The notes: generated by a model not told the origin, from the sequence alone. Shown: positions 1 through 7,205, counted from the first letter of the stretch. The stretch is 7,358 bases of DNA from an uncultured Collinsella sp. (GCA_900549185.1 URNM01000093.1:1-7358), one strand, 5' to 3'. Translations and numbers: made by a program.

Positions 1-50
1 GATCTACACTCGACTAGTCGTCGGCAGCGTCAGATGTGTATAAGAGACAG
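1..50 (+). other. Illumina Nextera adapter left on contig end (not genomic)
   Basis: The first 50 bases match the parts of a Nextera library adapter in order. Bases 1-9 are the 3' end of the P5 flow-cell oligo (GATCTACAC). Bases 10-17 are an 8-base i5 index (TCGACTAG, which I recall as Nextera XT S513). Bases 18-31 are the Read 1 primer (TCGTCGGCAGCGTC). Bases 32-50 are the 19-base Tn5 mosaic end (AGATGTGTATAAGAGACAG). Genomic sequence begins at 51. Translating through the join gives the well-known artefact peptide MCIRDR at the start of the downstream reading frame, and its reverse-strand counterpart (YTHLTLPT). This stretch should be trimmed and has no biological meaning. Confidence 0.98.
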
Positions 51-51
51 G

Positions 52-1290
<1,239 letters not shown>

Positions 1291-1328
1291 CGTTTTGGGT
1301 TCAGACGCCTAACGTAGCCCCCCTCATG

Positions 1329-1356
1329 CCGTCCGTCTCATTCGTGAGGCGGACGG
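1329..1356 (+). terminator. Intrinsic terminator-like hairpin after ppdK
   Basis: A 12-bp stem (1329-1340 with 1345-1356, one G-U wobble) closes a TTCG tetraloop at 1341-1344. It begins 38 bases past the ppdK stop. The run of T directly after the stem is short (TTAT), but T-rich sequence follows at 1371-1383. It probably ends the ppdK transcript. The weak U-tract lowers confidence in factor-independent termination. Confidence 0.65.
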
Positions 1357-1402
1357 TTATCATGTGCGGGTTTTGTCTTTTTGTCTGCGTAAAAAATTGT
1401 TC

Positions 1403-1430
1403 TTGCAGCAGAAACCCGCGCGTGTATACT
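1403..1430 (+). promoter_or_regulatory. Candidate sigma-70-type promoter for rplS
   Basis: TTGCAG (1403-1408) and TATACT (1425-1430) resemble -35 and -10 boxes with a 16-base spacer. They lie in an AT-richer patch (an A run at 1391-1396) within GC-rich surroundings, after the ppdK terminator. Transcription would begin near 1437, giving a leader of about 60 bases before rplS. An upstream TTGTTC (1397-1402) is a poorer -35 because its spacer would be 22 bases. Confidence 0.6.
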
Positions 1431-1451
1431 CGAATACGTTTGTTCAACTAC

Positions 1452-1475
1452 GTGCCGGCCAGAGTGGTACGGCAC
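1452..1475 (+). promoter_or_regulatory. Hairpin in the rplS 5' leader, possible L19 autoregulatory site
   Basis: GTGCCGGCC (1452-1460) pairs with GGT-A-CGGCAC (1466-1475). The result is a 9-bp stem with one G-U pair, one bulged A at 1469 and a 5-base AGAGT loop. It sits between the predicted promoter and the rplS ribosome binding site, and no T-run follows, so it is not a simple terminator. L19 leaders that bind the protein are known in Firmicutes. Whether this is a related or independent autoregulatory element is inference only. Confidence 0.4.
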
Positions 1476-1487
1476 CTCTAGAAGAGT

Positions 1488-1492
1488 AAGGA
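1488..1492 (+). promoter_or_regulatory. Ribosome binding site that fixes the rplS start
   Basis: AAGGA at 1488-1492 lies 7 bases before ATG 1500. A TTG two codons upstream (1494) would leave only one base of spacing, so ATG 1500 is the start. Confidence 0.8.
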
Positions 1493-1499
1493 ATTGCAC

Positions 1500-1841
1500 A
1501 TGGATTACATCCGCGCAATCGAGCGTCAGCAGATCCGCGAGGACATTCCTCAGGTTCGCGTCGCCGACAACGTCAAGGTTCACTACCGCATTAAGGAAGG
1601 CGACCGCGAGCGCATCCAGGTCTTCCAGGGCGACGTCATCCGCATGGCCGGCGCCGGTGCCCGCGAGACCTTCACCGTCCGCAAGATGTCCTTCGGTGTC
1701 GGTGTTGAGCGTACCTTCCCGCTTCACAGCCCCAAGATCGCCAAGCTCGAGGTCGTTCGTCATGGTCGCGTCCGTCGCGCCAAGCTGTACTACCTCCGCG
1801 ACAAGGTGGGCAAGGCTGCTCGCATCCCCGAGAAGCGCTAA
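1500..1841 (+). CDS. rplS: Large ribosomal subunit protein bL19
   Basis: This 113-residue basic protein is bacterial ribosomal protein L19, which sits at the 30S-50S interface of the ribosome. The family signature is clear: RERIQVFQGDVI, then ETFTVRKMSFGVGVERTFPLHSP, then KIAKLEVVRHGRVRRAKLYYLR and GKAARI at the C-terminus. The length is normal, as most L19 proteins are about 114-120 residues. It appears to be a single-gene transcription unit, with a promoter at 1403-1430, a structured leader and a strong terminator at 1876-1905. In many bacteria rplS is the last gene of an rpsP-rimM-trmD-rplS operon. Here ppdK lies upstream instead, behind its own terminator, so rplS has been separated from that group. 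Confidence 0.98.
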   Translation: MDYIRAIERQQIREDIPQVRVADNVKVHYRIKEGDRERIQVFQGDVIRMAGAGARETFTVRKMSFGVGVERTFPLHSPKIAKLEVVRHGRVRRAKLYYLRDKVGKAARIPEKR

Positions 1842-1875
1842 GAAGATCGCAGCGTCTGTCCACTCGTTTGGACAC

Positions 1876-1905
1876 AAGGGTCACCTTCGGGTGGCCCTTC
1901 TTTTT
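1876..1905 (+). terminator. Strong intrinsic terminator after rplS
   Basis: A 10-bp stem (1876-1885 with 1890-1899, one U-G wobble) closes a cUUCGg tetraloop (1886-1889), an unusually stable loop, and is followed by CTTTTT (1900-1905). A small extra hairpin with a 6-bp stem (1857-1862 with 1869-1874) lies just before it. It ends the rplS transcript and lies only 15 bases before the rnhB ribosome binding site. Confidence 0.9.
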
Positions 1906-1920
1906 ATCTGATTTGCATGC

Positions 1921-1927
1921 AAGGAGG
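1921..1927 (+). promoter_or_regulatory. Strong ribosome binding site that fixes the rnhB start
   Basis: AAGGAGG at 1921-1927 lies 7 bases before ATG 1935. An in-frame ATG at 1917 lies upstream of this site and so cannot use it. ATG 1935 is therefore preferred. Confidence 0.85.
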
Positions 1928-1934
1928 GCCTGGT

Positions 1935-2723
1935 ATGGCCAATATGACGAGCTCGGTTTCGGCATCGCAGGTTGCCGGAGAGCTAGCGAGCGCAACGTTT
2001 GAGGAGATCCCCGCCCTCGTGGAGCATTATCGCGAGGACCCGCGCCAGCAGGTGATCAAGGCTTGTGAACGCGCCCTCAAACGCCATGCTAAGGAACTTG
2101 CCGAGCGCGAGCGCGTCAATGACATGTACGAGCTTATGCATGAGCTTGGCGGCGATGGGGTGGTCGTTGGTGTCGACGAGGTGGGCCGCGGCTCGGTAGC
2201 GGGTCCCTTAACCGTGTGTGCCGTGTGCCTTCCCATGGAGCCGCGCGTCTGGGGCATCAACGATTCCAAAAAGCTCACGCCGGCGCGCCGCGAGTTGCTC
2301 TCAGTGAAGATTGCCGAGGTGGCGACGGCGATCGGTTTTTGCCATATCGCGCCTAAGGATATCGATGAGATGGGCATGGCCCGTGCTATCCGTACCGCCG
2401 TTGCGGGCGCCGTGGCCGATACGGGACTTGAACCCGACTGCGTCCTCATGGATGGCAACCCCTTGGGCGCTGTTCCTAACGAGCGCGATGTGGTGAAAGG
2501 CGATGCCAAGATCGCCTGCATCGCCGCAGCGTCCATCATGGCCAAGGTCACGCGTGACGAGATGATGGTCGAGTACGACGCCGAGTACCCCGAGTACCAT
2601 CTGGCCGAGTCGAAGGGCTATGCGAGCCCCGAGCACATCGAGGCCATTCGCAAACATGGACTTTGTCCGCTGCACCGCGTGAGCTTTTGCGGAAACTTTC
2701 TGCAGACTGAGCGCCTTTTCTAG
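1935..2723 (+). CDS. rnhB: Ribonuclease HII
   Basis: This 262-residue protein is ribonuclease HII, which cuts the RNA strand of RNA-DNA hybrids and starts removal of single ribonucleotides misincorporated into DNA. The catalytic domain begins at about residue 76. It has GVDEVGRG (Asp81, Glu82 and the GRG substrate-sensing loop), NDSKKLTPARRE (109-120), MDGN (Asp173), KGDAKIACIAAASIMAKVTRD (Asp190 onward) and SKGYASPEH (Tyr229). The Asp173-Asp190-Tyr229 spacing (17 and 39 residues) equals what I recall for Asp107, Asp124 and Tyr163 of the Thermotoga maritima enzyme, so the active site looks complete. The first ~70 residues are a charged helical extension of the kind found in Bacillus-type RnhB. 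The gene lies between two terminators, 93 bases after rplS, with hardly any space for its own promoter. Confidence 0.97.
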   Translation: MANMTSSVSASQVAGELASATFEEIPALVEHYREDPRQQVIKACERALKRHAKELAERERVNDMYELMHELGGDGVVVGVDEVGRGSVAGPLTVCAVCLPMEPRVWGINDSKKLTPARRELLSVKIAEVATAIGFCHIAPKDIDEMGMARAIRTAVAGAVADTGLEPDCVLMDGNPLGAVPNERDVVKGDAKIACIAAASIMAKVTRDEMMVEYDAEYPEYHLAESKGYASPEHIEAIRKHGLCPLHRVSFCGNFLQTERLF

Positions 2724-2772
2724 GCCAATTGTGGAGACAGGGACCTCTGTGGTTTTATAAACCTGCTGGTAG

Positions 2773-2814
2773 CGGGCCGTATGCAGCAGCATTGCTGCGT
2801 ACGGCCCGTTTTTT
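2773..2814 (+). terminator. Strong intrinsic terminator after rnhB
   Basis: A 16-bp stem (2773-2788 with 2793-2808, one U-G wobble) closes a GCAT loop and runs straight into TTTTTT (2809-2814). The rest of the 2724-2912 gap holds a small perfect hairpin, GGTTT-TAT-AAACC, at 2751-2763, and no clear promoter. The terminator separates rnhB from the yraN-comM-dprA run. An ATG inside its stem (2781) is in frame with yraN but cannot be the real start. Confidence 0.93.
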
Positions 2815-2900
2815 GTCGGCATTTGGTCAGCTTTTGGTTTGCTTCCGGTACTTACCCGCATGAAAGGTGCCCTCATCATCGGGGCAATGCAGTGTGCGGG

Positions 2901-2907
2901 AAAGGAG
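2901..2907 (+). promoter_or_regulatory. Ribosome binding site that fixes the yraN start
   Basis: AAAGGAG at 2901-2907 lies 5 bases before ATG 2913. This selects 2913 over the in-frame ATG at 2781, which falls within the terminator stem. Confidence 0.8.
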
Positions 2908-2912
2908 ACCCC

Positions 2913-3398
2913 ATGAGTGCCGCAAGCAAAAAGAGCAAGACGCAGCAGCTCAAGGAGCGTTGGGAAAACGGCGAGCTCGACTGTGGGGCGATGACGCCCG
3001 AGTTTATCAAGGGACTCAGTCCCCGCGAGCTGGGCATGCTAGGCGAGCTGATCACCATCGACTACTTTAACGAGCGCGGCTACACCTTGCTGGAGCAGGG
3101 TTATCGTTGCACCGAGGGCGAGGCCGATCTGGTGCTGCTCGATGAGCTCGACGATGTCGTGGTGATGGCCGAGGTCAAGACCAGACGCGTTGCGCTGGAT
3201 TGCAACACGCGGGTCTTTCCCGAGGAGGCCGTGGACGCCCAAAAGCAACGCCGCTACCGCCGCATCGCAAGTTGCTATCTCATGGAGCATTATCCGCTCA
3301 AGGCGATTCGCTTCGATGCCGTGGGCGTCACCATCCGCGACGGGCATATCGCCGAGATCGAGCACCAGTACAACGCGTTCGATTGGCAGGTGTCGTGA
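2913..3398 (+). CDS. yraN: YraN/UPF0102 family putative endonuclease
   Basis: This 161-residue protein belongs to the YraN (UPF0102) family, a Holliday-junction-resolvase-like fold of the PD-(D/E)xK nuclease group. Its biochemical role is still uncertain. The family core starts at about residue 39: LGMLGELITIDYFNERGY (Glu45), then TEGEADLVLLDE (Glu70, Asp72), then MAEVKTRR (Glu87, Lys89) and a basic helix DAQKQRRYRRIASCYL. The GExD...ExK metal-site pattern is intact. The usual family motif reads GEIDLI and FVEVK, so GEADLV and MAEVK are mild variants. Most members are about 115-130 residues; the extra length here is mainly a charged N-terminal ~38 residues (lysine-rich, then GAMTPEFIKGLSP). 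The stop shares one base with the comM start (TGATG), so the two are probably translationally coupled. Neighbours comM and dprA suggest a role in DNA processing, which is inference. Confidence 0.92.
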   Translation: MSAASKKSKTQQLKERWENGELDCGAMTPEFIKGLSPRELGMLGELITIDYFNERGYTLLEQGYRCTEGEADLVLLDELDDVVVMAEVKTRRVALDCNTRVFPEEAVDAQKQRRYRRIASCYLMEHYPLKAIRFDAVGVTIRDGHIAEIEHQYNAFDWQVS

Positions 3399-4921
3399 TG
3401 GCGTTCGAGACGTTTGCCGTTCACGCGGCCTGCATCCGCGGCGTCGAGGCGATTCACGTCACGGTCGAGGTCTCGCTTGCCGGCGGCGTTCCGGGCATTC
3501 AGATGCTCGGCATCCCGAGTATGGAGGTGATGGAGTCACGTGGTCGTATTCGCTGTGCGATGCGCTCGGCCGGCTTTGAGATCCCGCGCTCGGGCATTAC
3601 GGTCAATCTGGCGCCCGGCGATATTCGCAAGACCGGTAGCGGCTTTGATCTGCCCATCGCCATCGCGGTTCTAGCGGCCGATGGTCAGATTCCCCGCGAC
3701 AACCTCGATCGTTGTCTTATCGCCGGCGAGCTCGGCTTGGACGGCACGGTGCTTCCTGTCAAAGGCGAGGTGGCGTTTCAGCTATTGGCTCGCGACATGG
3801 GGCTGTCTTTTATCGCCGGCAGGTCCGACCAGCATGTGCCACTCGCGGGCGTGGATTGCGGCTTTATCGACCATCTGTCTCAGCTTGCTCACGGCATGGG
3901 CGATGCCGCACGGCACTACTTGGATTCCGAGGGTGTCGAGGCGACCTTTGAGCCCGAGCTCGACTATGCCGACGTACTGGGACAGGAGGTCGCCAAGCGC
4001 GGCATGGCGCTTGCGGCCGCCGGCGAGCTCGGACTGCTCATGATCGGCTCGCCTGGTTCGGGCAAGACCATGCTTGCGCGGCGCATGACAGGCATTTTGC
4101 CCGAGCTTCCTCTCGAGGATCAGCAAGAGGCGCTGTGCATCCATTCGGTCTTGGGCGAGAACATCGATGGACTGCTTGCGGGGCATCGCCCCTTCCGCAG
4201 CCCGCATCACAGCATTTCGACCGCGGGCCTCATCGGCGGCGGACGTCCAGTGCATCCGGGCGAAATTAGCCTAGCTCATGGCGGCGTGCTCTTTTTGGAC
4301 GAGCTAGCCGAGTTTCCCACTGGCGTGCTGCAGACGCTGCGTCAGCCCATCGAGCGCGGCTATGTGAGGATCGTACGCGTCGACGGGGCTTTTACCTTCC
4401 CGTCGCGCTTTCAGCTGCTGGCTGCGAGCAATCCCTGCCCCTGCGGCTTTTTGGGCGATCGCGAGGTACCGTGTCGCTGCTCGGCGGCGATGGTCGAGCG
4501 CTATCGGTCTAAACTGCGCGGTCCCTTGGCCGACCGTATCGACATGATGATCGATGTGACCCGTCCCGACCCTCAAGTGATTATCGAGGGTGCGGAGGGT
4601 ATGTCGTCGGCCGAGTTACGTGACTACGTTGTGCGCGGTCGTGCCTTTCGCGCCTGGCGCGAGTCCCGTATGGACGATGCGGATGCCGAGGCCGAGGATG
4701 ACGAGACGCGGTCCATTGACGGCGTCGTTTCGACCTTCGAGCTCGATGATGCTGCCGAGAAATGCGTACTCGGCCTATCCAAACGCACACATCTCACGGG
4801 CCGCGGCATCGTACGCCTGGTGCGTATCGCGCGTACAATCGCTGACGTCGCCGAGAGCGAGCAAGTGACGCAGGACCACGTGCTCGAGGCGGCGATGTAC
4901 CAGGGAAGGAGGGACCAATGA
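3398..4921 (+). CDS. comM: ComM/YifB family AAA+ ATPase (Mg-chelatase-like, branch-migration helicase)
   Basis: This 507-residue protein is of the usual length for ComM/YifB. In Vibrio, ComM is a hexameric helicase that drives branch migration as transformed single-stranded DNA joins the chromosome. The family also occurs in species not known to be competent. The N-terminal ~170 residues are the S5/Lon-like ChlI domain, with GVPGIQMLGIP and TVNLAPGDIRKTGSGFDLP. The AAA+ module has Walker A GSPGSGKT (217-224, Lys223), the family motif FRSPHHSIS, Walker B VLFLDE (Asp301, Glu302) and a sensor region GPLADRID. Four cysteines in two pairs, CPCG (347, 349) and CRC (359, 361), are a family feature that probably binds zinc. 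The C-terminal ~100 residues form the helical Mg-chelatase C domain. ATG 3398 overlaps the yraN stop by one base; a GTG one codon earlier is possible. The annotation of relatives as magnesium chelatase is misleading, as no tetrapyrrole genes are near. Confidence 0.96.
   Translation: MAFETFAVHAACIRGVEAIHVTVEVSLAGGVPGIQMLGIPSMEVMESRGRIRCAMRSAGFEIPRSGITVNLAPGDIRKTGSGFDLPIAIAVLAADGQIPRDNLDRCLIAGELGLDGTVLPVKGEVAFQLLARDMGLSFIAGRSDQHVPLAGVDCGFIDHLSQLAHGMGDAARHYLDSEGVEATFEPELDYADVLGQEVAKRGMALAAAGELGLLMIGSPGSGKTMLARRMTGILPELPLEDQQEALCIHSVLGENIDGLLAGHRPFRSPHHSISTAGLIGGGRPVHPGEISLAHGGVLFLDELAEFPTGVLQTLRQPIERGYVRIVRVDGAFTFPSRFQLLAASNPCPCGFLGDREVPCRCSAAMVERYRSKLRGPLADRIDMMIDVTRPDPQVIIEGAEGMSSAELRDYVVRGRAFRAWRESRMDDADAEAEDDETRSIDGVVSTFELDDAAEKCVLGLSKRTHLTGRGIVRLVRIARTIADVAESEQVTQDHVLEAAMYQGRRDQ
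4906..4912 (+). promoter_or_regulatory. dprA ribosome binding site inside the comM 3' end
   Basis: AAGGAGG at 4906-4912 encodes the last residues of comM and lies 5 bases before the dprA ATG at 4918. Together with the ATGA overlap it supports both direct initiation and coupled reinitiation. Confidence 0.85.
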
Positions 4922-5853
4922 TAGCTGAGGGGACCTTCGAGCTGCATCCAGGTGATGCGTTGTATCCCGAGACCGTTTTGGAGCTTTCTGATATACCCCA
5001 GGCGCTTTATGTGCGCGGCAACCCCGAGGTGCTTTCGACGCCCGCGCTCTCCATCATCGGCGCGCGCAAGGCCTCGCCGTATGGTCTTGCCGTGGCAGAG
5101 CTTGCGGCAAAGGTGGCGATCGAGGCGGGAGTGACGGTTGTTTCGGGCGGCGCGGTCGGTTGTGACCAGGCCTCGGGTTGGGCTGCGGTCAACGCCGGCG
5201 GCAAACACGTCGTGGTGCTGGGGACGGGCGCCGACGTGGTCTATCCGCGTTCGAGCGCGGGGCTTATTACTCGCACGCTCGATACGGGTGGCGCGGTCGT
5301 GTCGATCTCTCCGTGGGGCATGGGTCCGCGCAAGTTCGCCTTTCCGCGCCGCAATCGCGTGATCGCGGCCCTGTCGCAAGCCCTCTTTGTATCCGAGGCG
5401 GGTATGCCTTCTGGGACGTTTTCTACAGCCGAGGCTGCTATGGATTTGGGGCGCGAACTTCTTGCCGTGCCGGGGTCGATCCTATCGCCCGAGTCGCGTG
5501 GCACGAATTACCTCATTGCGAACGGTGCCTGCTGCATCGTCGACGAGGAATCTATCGAGATGGCTATCTCACGCATCTACGGAACCCTGCGCTACTCGCG
5601 CCCCGATGCTCCCGGCATTGCCGACTTGGATCCAACGCAGCAGACCGTGATGCATGCGCTCATCGCCTCTCCGCTCAAGGTCGACGACATCGCGGCGCTC
5701 GTCTCGCTCGATGCTGTCGGCGTACTCAAACTCTTGGGTTCGCTTGAACTCGAGGGCCTTATCGAGCGCATGATGGATGGAAGGTATGCGCCCTCCAAGT
5801 TTGCCCTTCACGCCCAGACACCCTTCGGTCACAATGGAAAACGTGTCAATTAG
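4918..5853 (+). CDS. dprA: DNA-processing protein DprA (Smf)
   Basis: This 311-residue protein is DprA/Smf, which binds incoming single-stranded DNA in the cytoplasm and loads RecA during natural transformation. The Rossmann-like core has IIGARKASPYG (46-56, Arg50), SGGAVGCDQAS (76-86), VVLGTGADVVYP (99-110), FPRRNRVIAALS (142-153) and SEAGMPSGTFSTAEAA (159-174), followed by AVPGS and a GTNYLIANGA stretch. The glycine loop reads SGGAVGCDQASGWA rather than the common SGLARGIDxxAHxxA. A related SGGALGVD form occurs in Helicobacter, so this need not be inactivating. The N-terminal SAM domain found in some relatives is absent. Residues ~238-295 form a winged-helix C-terminal domain. The start ATG overlaps the comM stop as ATGA. 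The paired comM and dprA suggest transformation capacity, but no DNA-uptake genes are in view. Confidence 0.95.
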   Translation: MIAEGTFELHPGDALYPETVLELSDIPQALYVRGNPEVLSTPALSIIGARKASPYGLAVAELAAKVAIEAGVTVVSGGAVGCDQASGWAAVNAGGKHVVVLGTGADVVYPRSSAGLITRTLDTGGAVVSISPWGMGPRKFAFPRRNRVIAALSQALFVSEAGMPSGTFSTAEAAMDLGRELLAVPGSILSPESRGTNYLIANGACCIVDEESIEMAISRIYGTLRYSRPDAPGIADLDPTQQTVMHALIASPLKVDDIAALVSLDAVGVLKLLGSLELEGLIERMMDGRYAPSKFALHAQTPFGHNGKRVN

Positions 5854-5860
5854 AAAGGTG
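5854..5860 (+). promoter_or_regulatory. Ribosome binding site that fixes the trmFO start
   Basis: AAAGGTG at 5854-5860 starts right after the dprA stop and lies 7 bases before ATG 5868. The in-frame TTG at 5862 would leave a single base of spacing, so ATG 5868 is preferred. Confidence 0.7.
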
Positions 5861-5867
5861 TTTGCAG

Positions 5868-7205
5868 ATGCAGTTCGATCAGGTGACAGTTATCGGTGGC
5901 GGTCTGGCGGGTTCGGAGTGCGCGATCCAGCTGGCAGATCGCGGGTTTGCCGTAAAGCTGTGCGAGATGCGCCCCCAGGTGAGCTCCCCGGCCCACCATA
6001 CCGATCACCTGGCAGAGCTCGTCTGCTCCAATTCGTTTAAGTCGACCCGTCCGGATTCCGCGGCTGGTTTGCTGAAGGCCGAGCTTGAGCGCATGGGTTC
6101 AGTCCTGCTCGATTGCGCCCATCGCGCGGCTGTTCCCGCCGGTGGCGCCTTGGCGGTCGACCGCGTCAAGTTTTCCGAGCTTGTCGAGGCCGAGGTTGCC
6201 GCTCGTCCCAATATCGAGGTCGTGCACGGCGAGGTCACGCAGATTCCCGAGGGCCACGTGGTCATTGCCGCGGGCCCGCTGTGTTCACCGGCGCTGAGCG
6301 AAGAGGTCATGAAGCTCGTCGGCGGCGATGCCCTTGCGTTTTTCGATGCCGCGGCGCCGATCGTCGATGCCTCCACGCTCGATATGGACGTGCTGTTCTC
6401 GCAGTCGCGCTACGAGGAGCAGGGGAGCGGCGACTATCTCAACGCTCCGCTCAATAAGGAGGAGTACGAGGCCTTTATCGAGGCGCTTACCACGGCCGAC
6501 CGCGTGGTGCTCAAAGACTTTGAGGGCGGCGATCTGTTCCAGGCCTGCCAGCCTGCCGAGGAAGTTGCGCGCACCGGCAAGGACGCCATTCGCTTTGGCG
6601 CCATGAAGCCCGTCGGCCTCACCGACCCGCGTACCGGACGTCGCCCCTGGGCGGCGATTCAGCTGCGTGCCGAGAACAAGGAGAAGACCGCCTATAACCT
6701 GGTGGGCTTCCAGACCAACTTGACCTTTGGCGAGCAGAAGCGCGTCTTCCATATGGTGCCGGGCCTGGAGAACGCTGAGTTCTTCCGCTACGGTGTCATG
6801 CACCGCAATACCTTTGTCGACGCCCCGCATGTGCTCGATGGCACCTTTGCCGTGCCCGGTACCGGTGTGCGCCTGGCCGGTCAGATCACCGGCACCGAGG
6901 GGTACATGGAAGCCGTGGCGACAGGTCTGCTCGCGGCGCTCAACACCTATGCAGAGGCTATCGGCGCCGATTCCGTCGAGTTGCCCCGCGTGGGCGCCCT
7001 GGGTGCGCTCGTGGGCTATGCGACCGATCCTGCCACCGTGGGCTATCAGCCCATGCATGTCAACTTTGGCCTGGTGCCGCCGCTCGAGGACGGTAAGCGC
7101 CGCAGCAAGCGCGACCGCTATCAGGCCTATGCGGACCGTGCGCTCGAGGCCCTCGATGCCTACTTGGCCACGCGTTCCGACTTGTTTGGAGGCGACCGGT
7201 CATAG
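5868..7205 (+). CDS. trmFO: Methylenetetrahydrofolate-tRNA-(uracil-5-)-methyltransferase TrmFO
   Basis: This 445-residue flavoprotein makes 5-methyluridine at position 54 of the tRNA T-loop, taking its methyl group from methylene-tetrahydrofolate with FAD and NAD(P)H. The length is normal (the Bacillus protein is about 435). An N-terminal FAD-binding Rossmann motif, VIGGGLAGSE (8-17), is followed by the family block PAHHTDHLAELVCSNSFKS with Cys53. Next come AAVPAGGALAVDR and DAAAPIVDASTLDMDVLFSQSRYE, then FQACQPAEEVA with Cys227 and RFGAMKPVGL. Cys53 and Cys227 match the two conserved cysteines I recall as 53 and 226 in Bacillus subtilis. The segment after the second cysteine is slightly unusual, QPAEEVA rather than the common LPIEVMA. 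The gene starts 14 bases after dprA and its stop abuts the xerC-like gene. In Firmicutes topA usually lies between dprA and trmFO; it is absent here. Confidence 0.96.
   Translation: MQFDQVTVIGGGLAGSECAIQLADRGFAVKLCEMRPQVSSPAHHTDHLAELVCSNSFKSTRPDSAAGLLKAELERMGSVLLDCAHRAAVPAGGALAVDRVKFSELVEAEVAARPNIEVVHGEVTQIPEGHVVIAAGPLCSPALSEEVMKLVGGDALAFFDAAAPIVDASTLDMDVLFSQSRYEEQGSGDYLNAPLNKEEYEAFIEALTTADRVVLKDFEGGDLFQACQPAEEVARTGKDAIRFGAMKPVGLTDPRTGRRPWAAIQLRAENKEKTAYNLVGFQTNLTFGEQKRVFHMVPGLENAEFFRYGVMHRNTFVDAPHVLDGTFAVPGTGVRLAGQITGTEGYMEAVATGLLAALNTYAEAIGADSVELPRVGALGALVGYATDPATVGYQPMHVNFGLVPPLEDGKRRSKRDRYQAYADRALEALDAYLATRSDLFGGDRS

Noticed and set aside
2729..2761. TTGTGG and TATAAA as a promoter after rnhB
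   Set aside because: The spacer would be 21 bases, and any transcript would run at once into the strong terminator at 2773-2814.
2301..2879. 192-codon - strand open frame over rnhB and the intergenic terminator
   Set aside because: It crosses the 16-bp terminator stem, shows no family resemblance and lies opposite a clear rnhB. It is typical antisense open frame in GC-rich DNA.
2781..2912. 44-residue N-terminal extension of yraN from ATG 2781
   Set aside because: The ATG lies inside the rnhB terminator stem, the added residues do not resemble the family, and a proper ribosome binding site precedes ATG 2913.
3200..3397. 66-codon upstream extension in frame with comM
   Set aside because: It overlaps yraN in another frame and its residues are arginine/proline-rich shadow sequence. 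ComM family proteins begin at the MAFETFAVHAA segment encoded from 3398.
3398..4921. Magnesium chelatase subunit for chlorophyll or cobalamin synthesis
   Set aside because: The ChlI-like N-terminus, the four-cysteine CPCG/CRC pattern and the yraN-dprA context identify ComM/YifB. No BchD/BchH or CobN partner is near.
1494..5870. Shared TTGCA(C/G)ATG at the rplS and trmFO starts as a possible dual-start signal
   Set aside because: In both cases the ribosome binding site spacing fits only the ATG. Two occurrences of a short string in 7 kb are compatible with chance.
6285..7058. 257-codon - strand open frame opposite trmFO
   Set aside because: It has no recognisable motif and no ribosome binding site; it is a mirror of the strong codon bias of trmFO.
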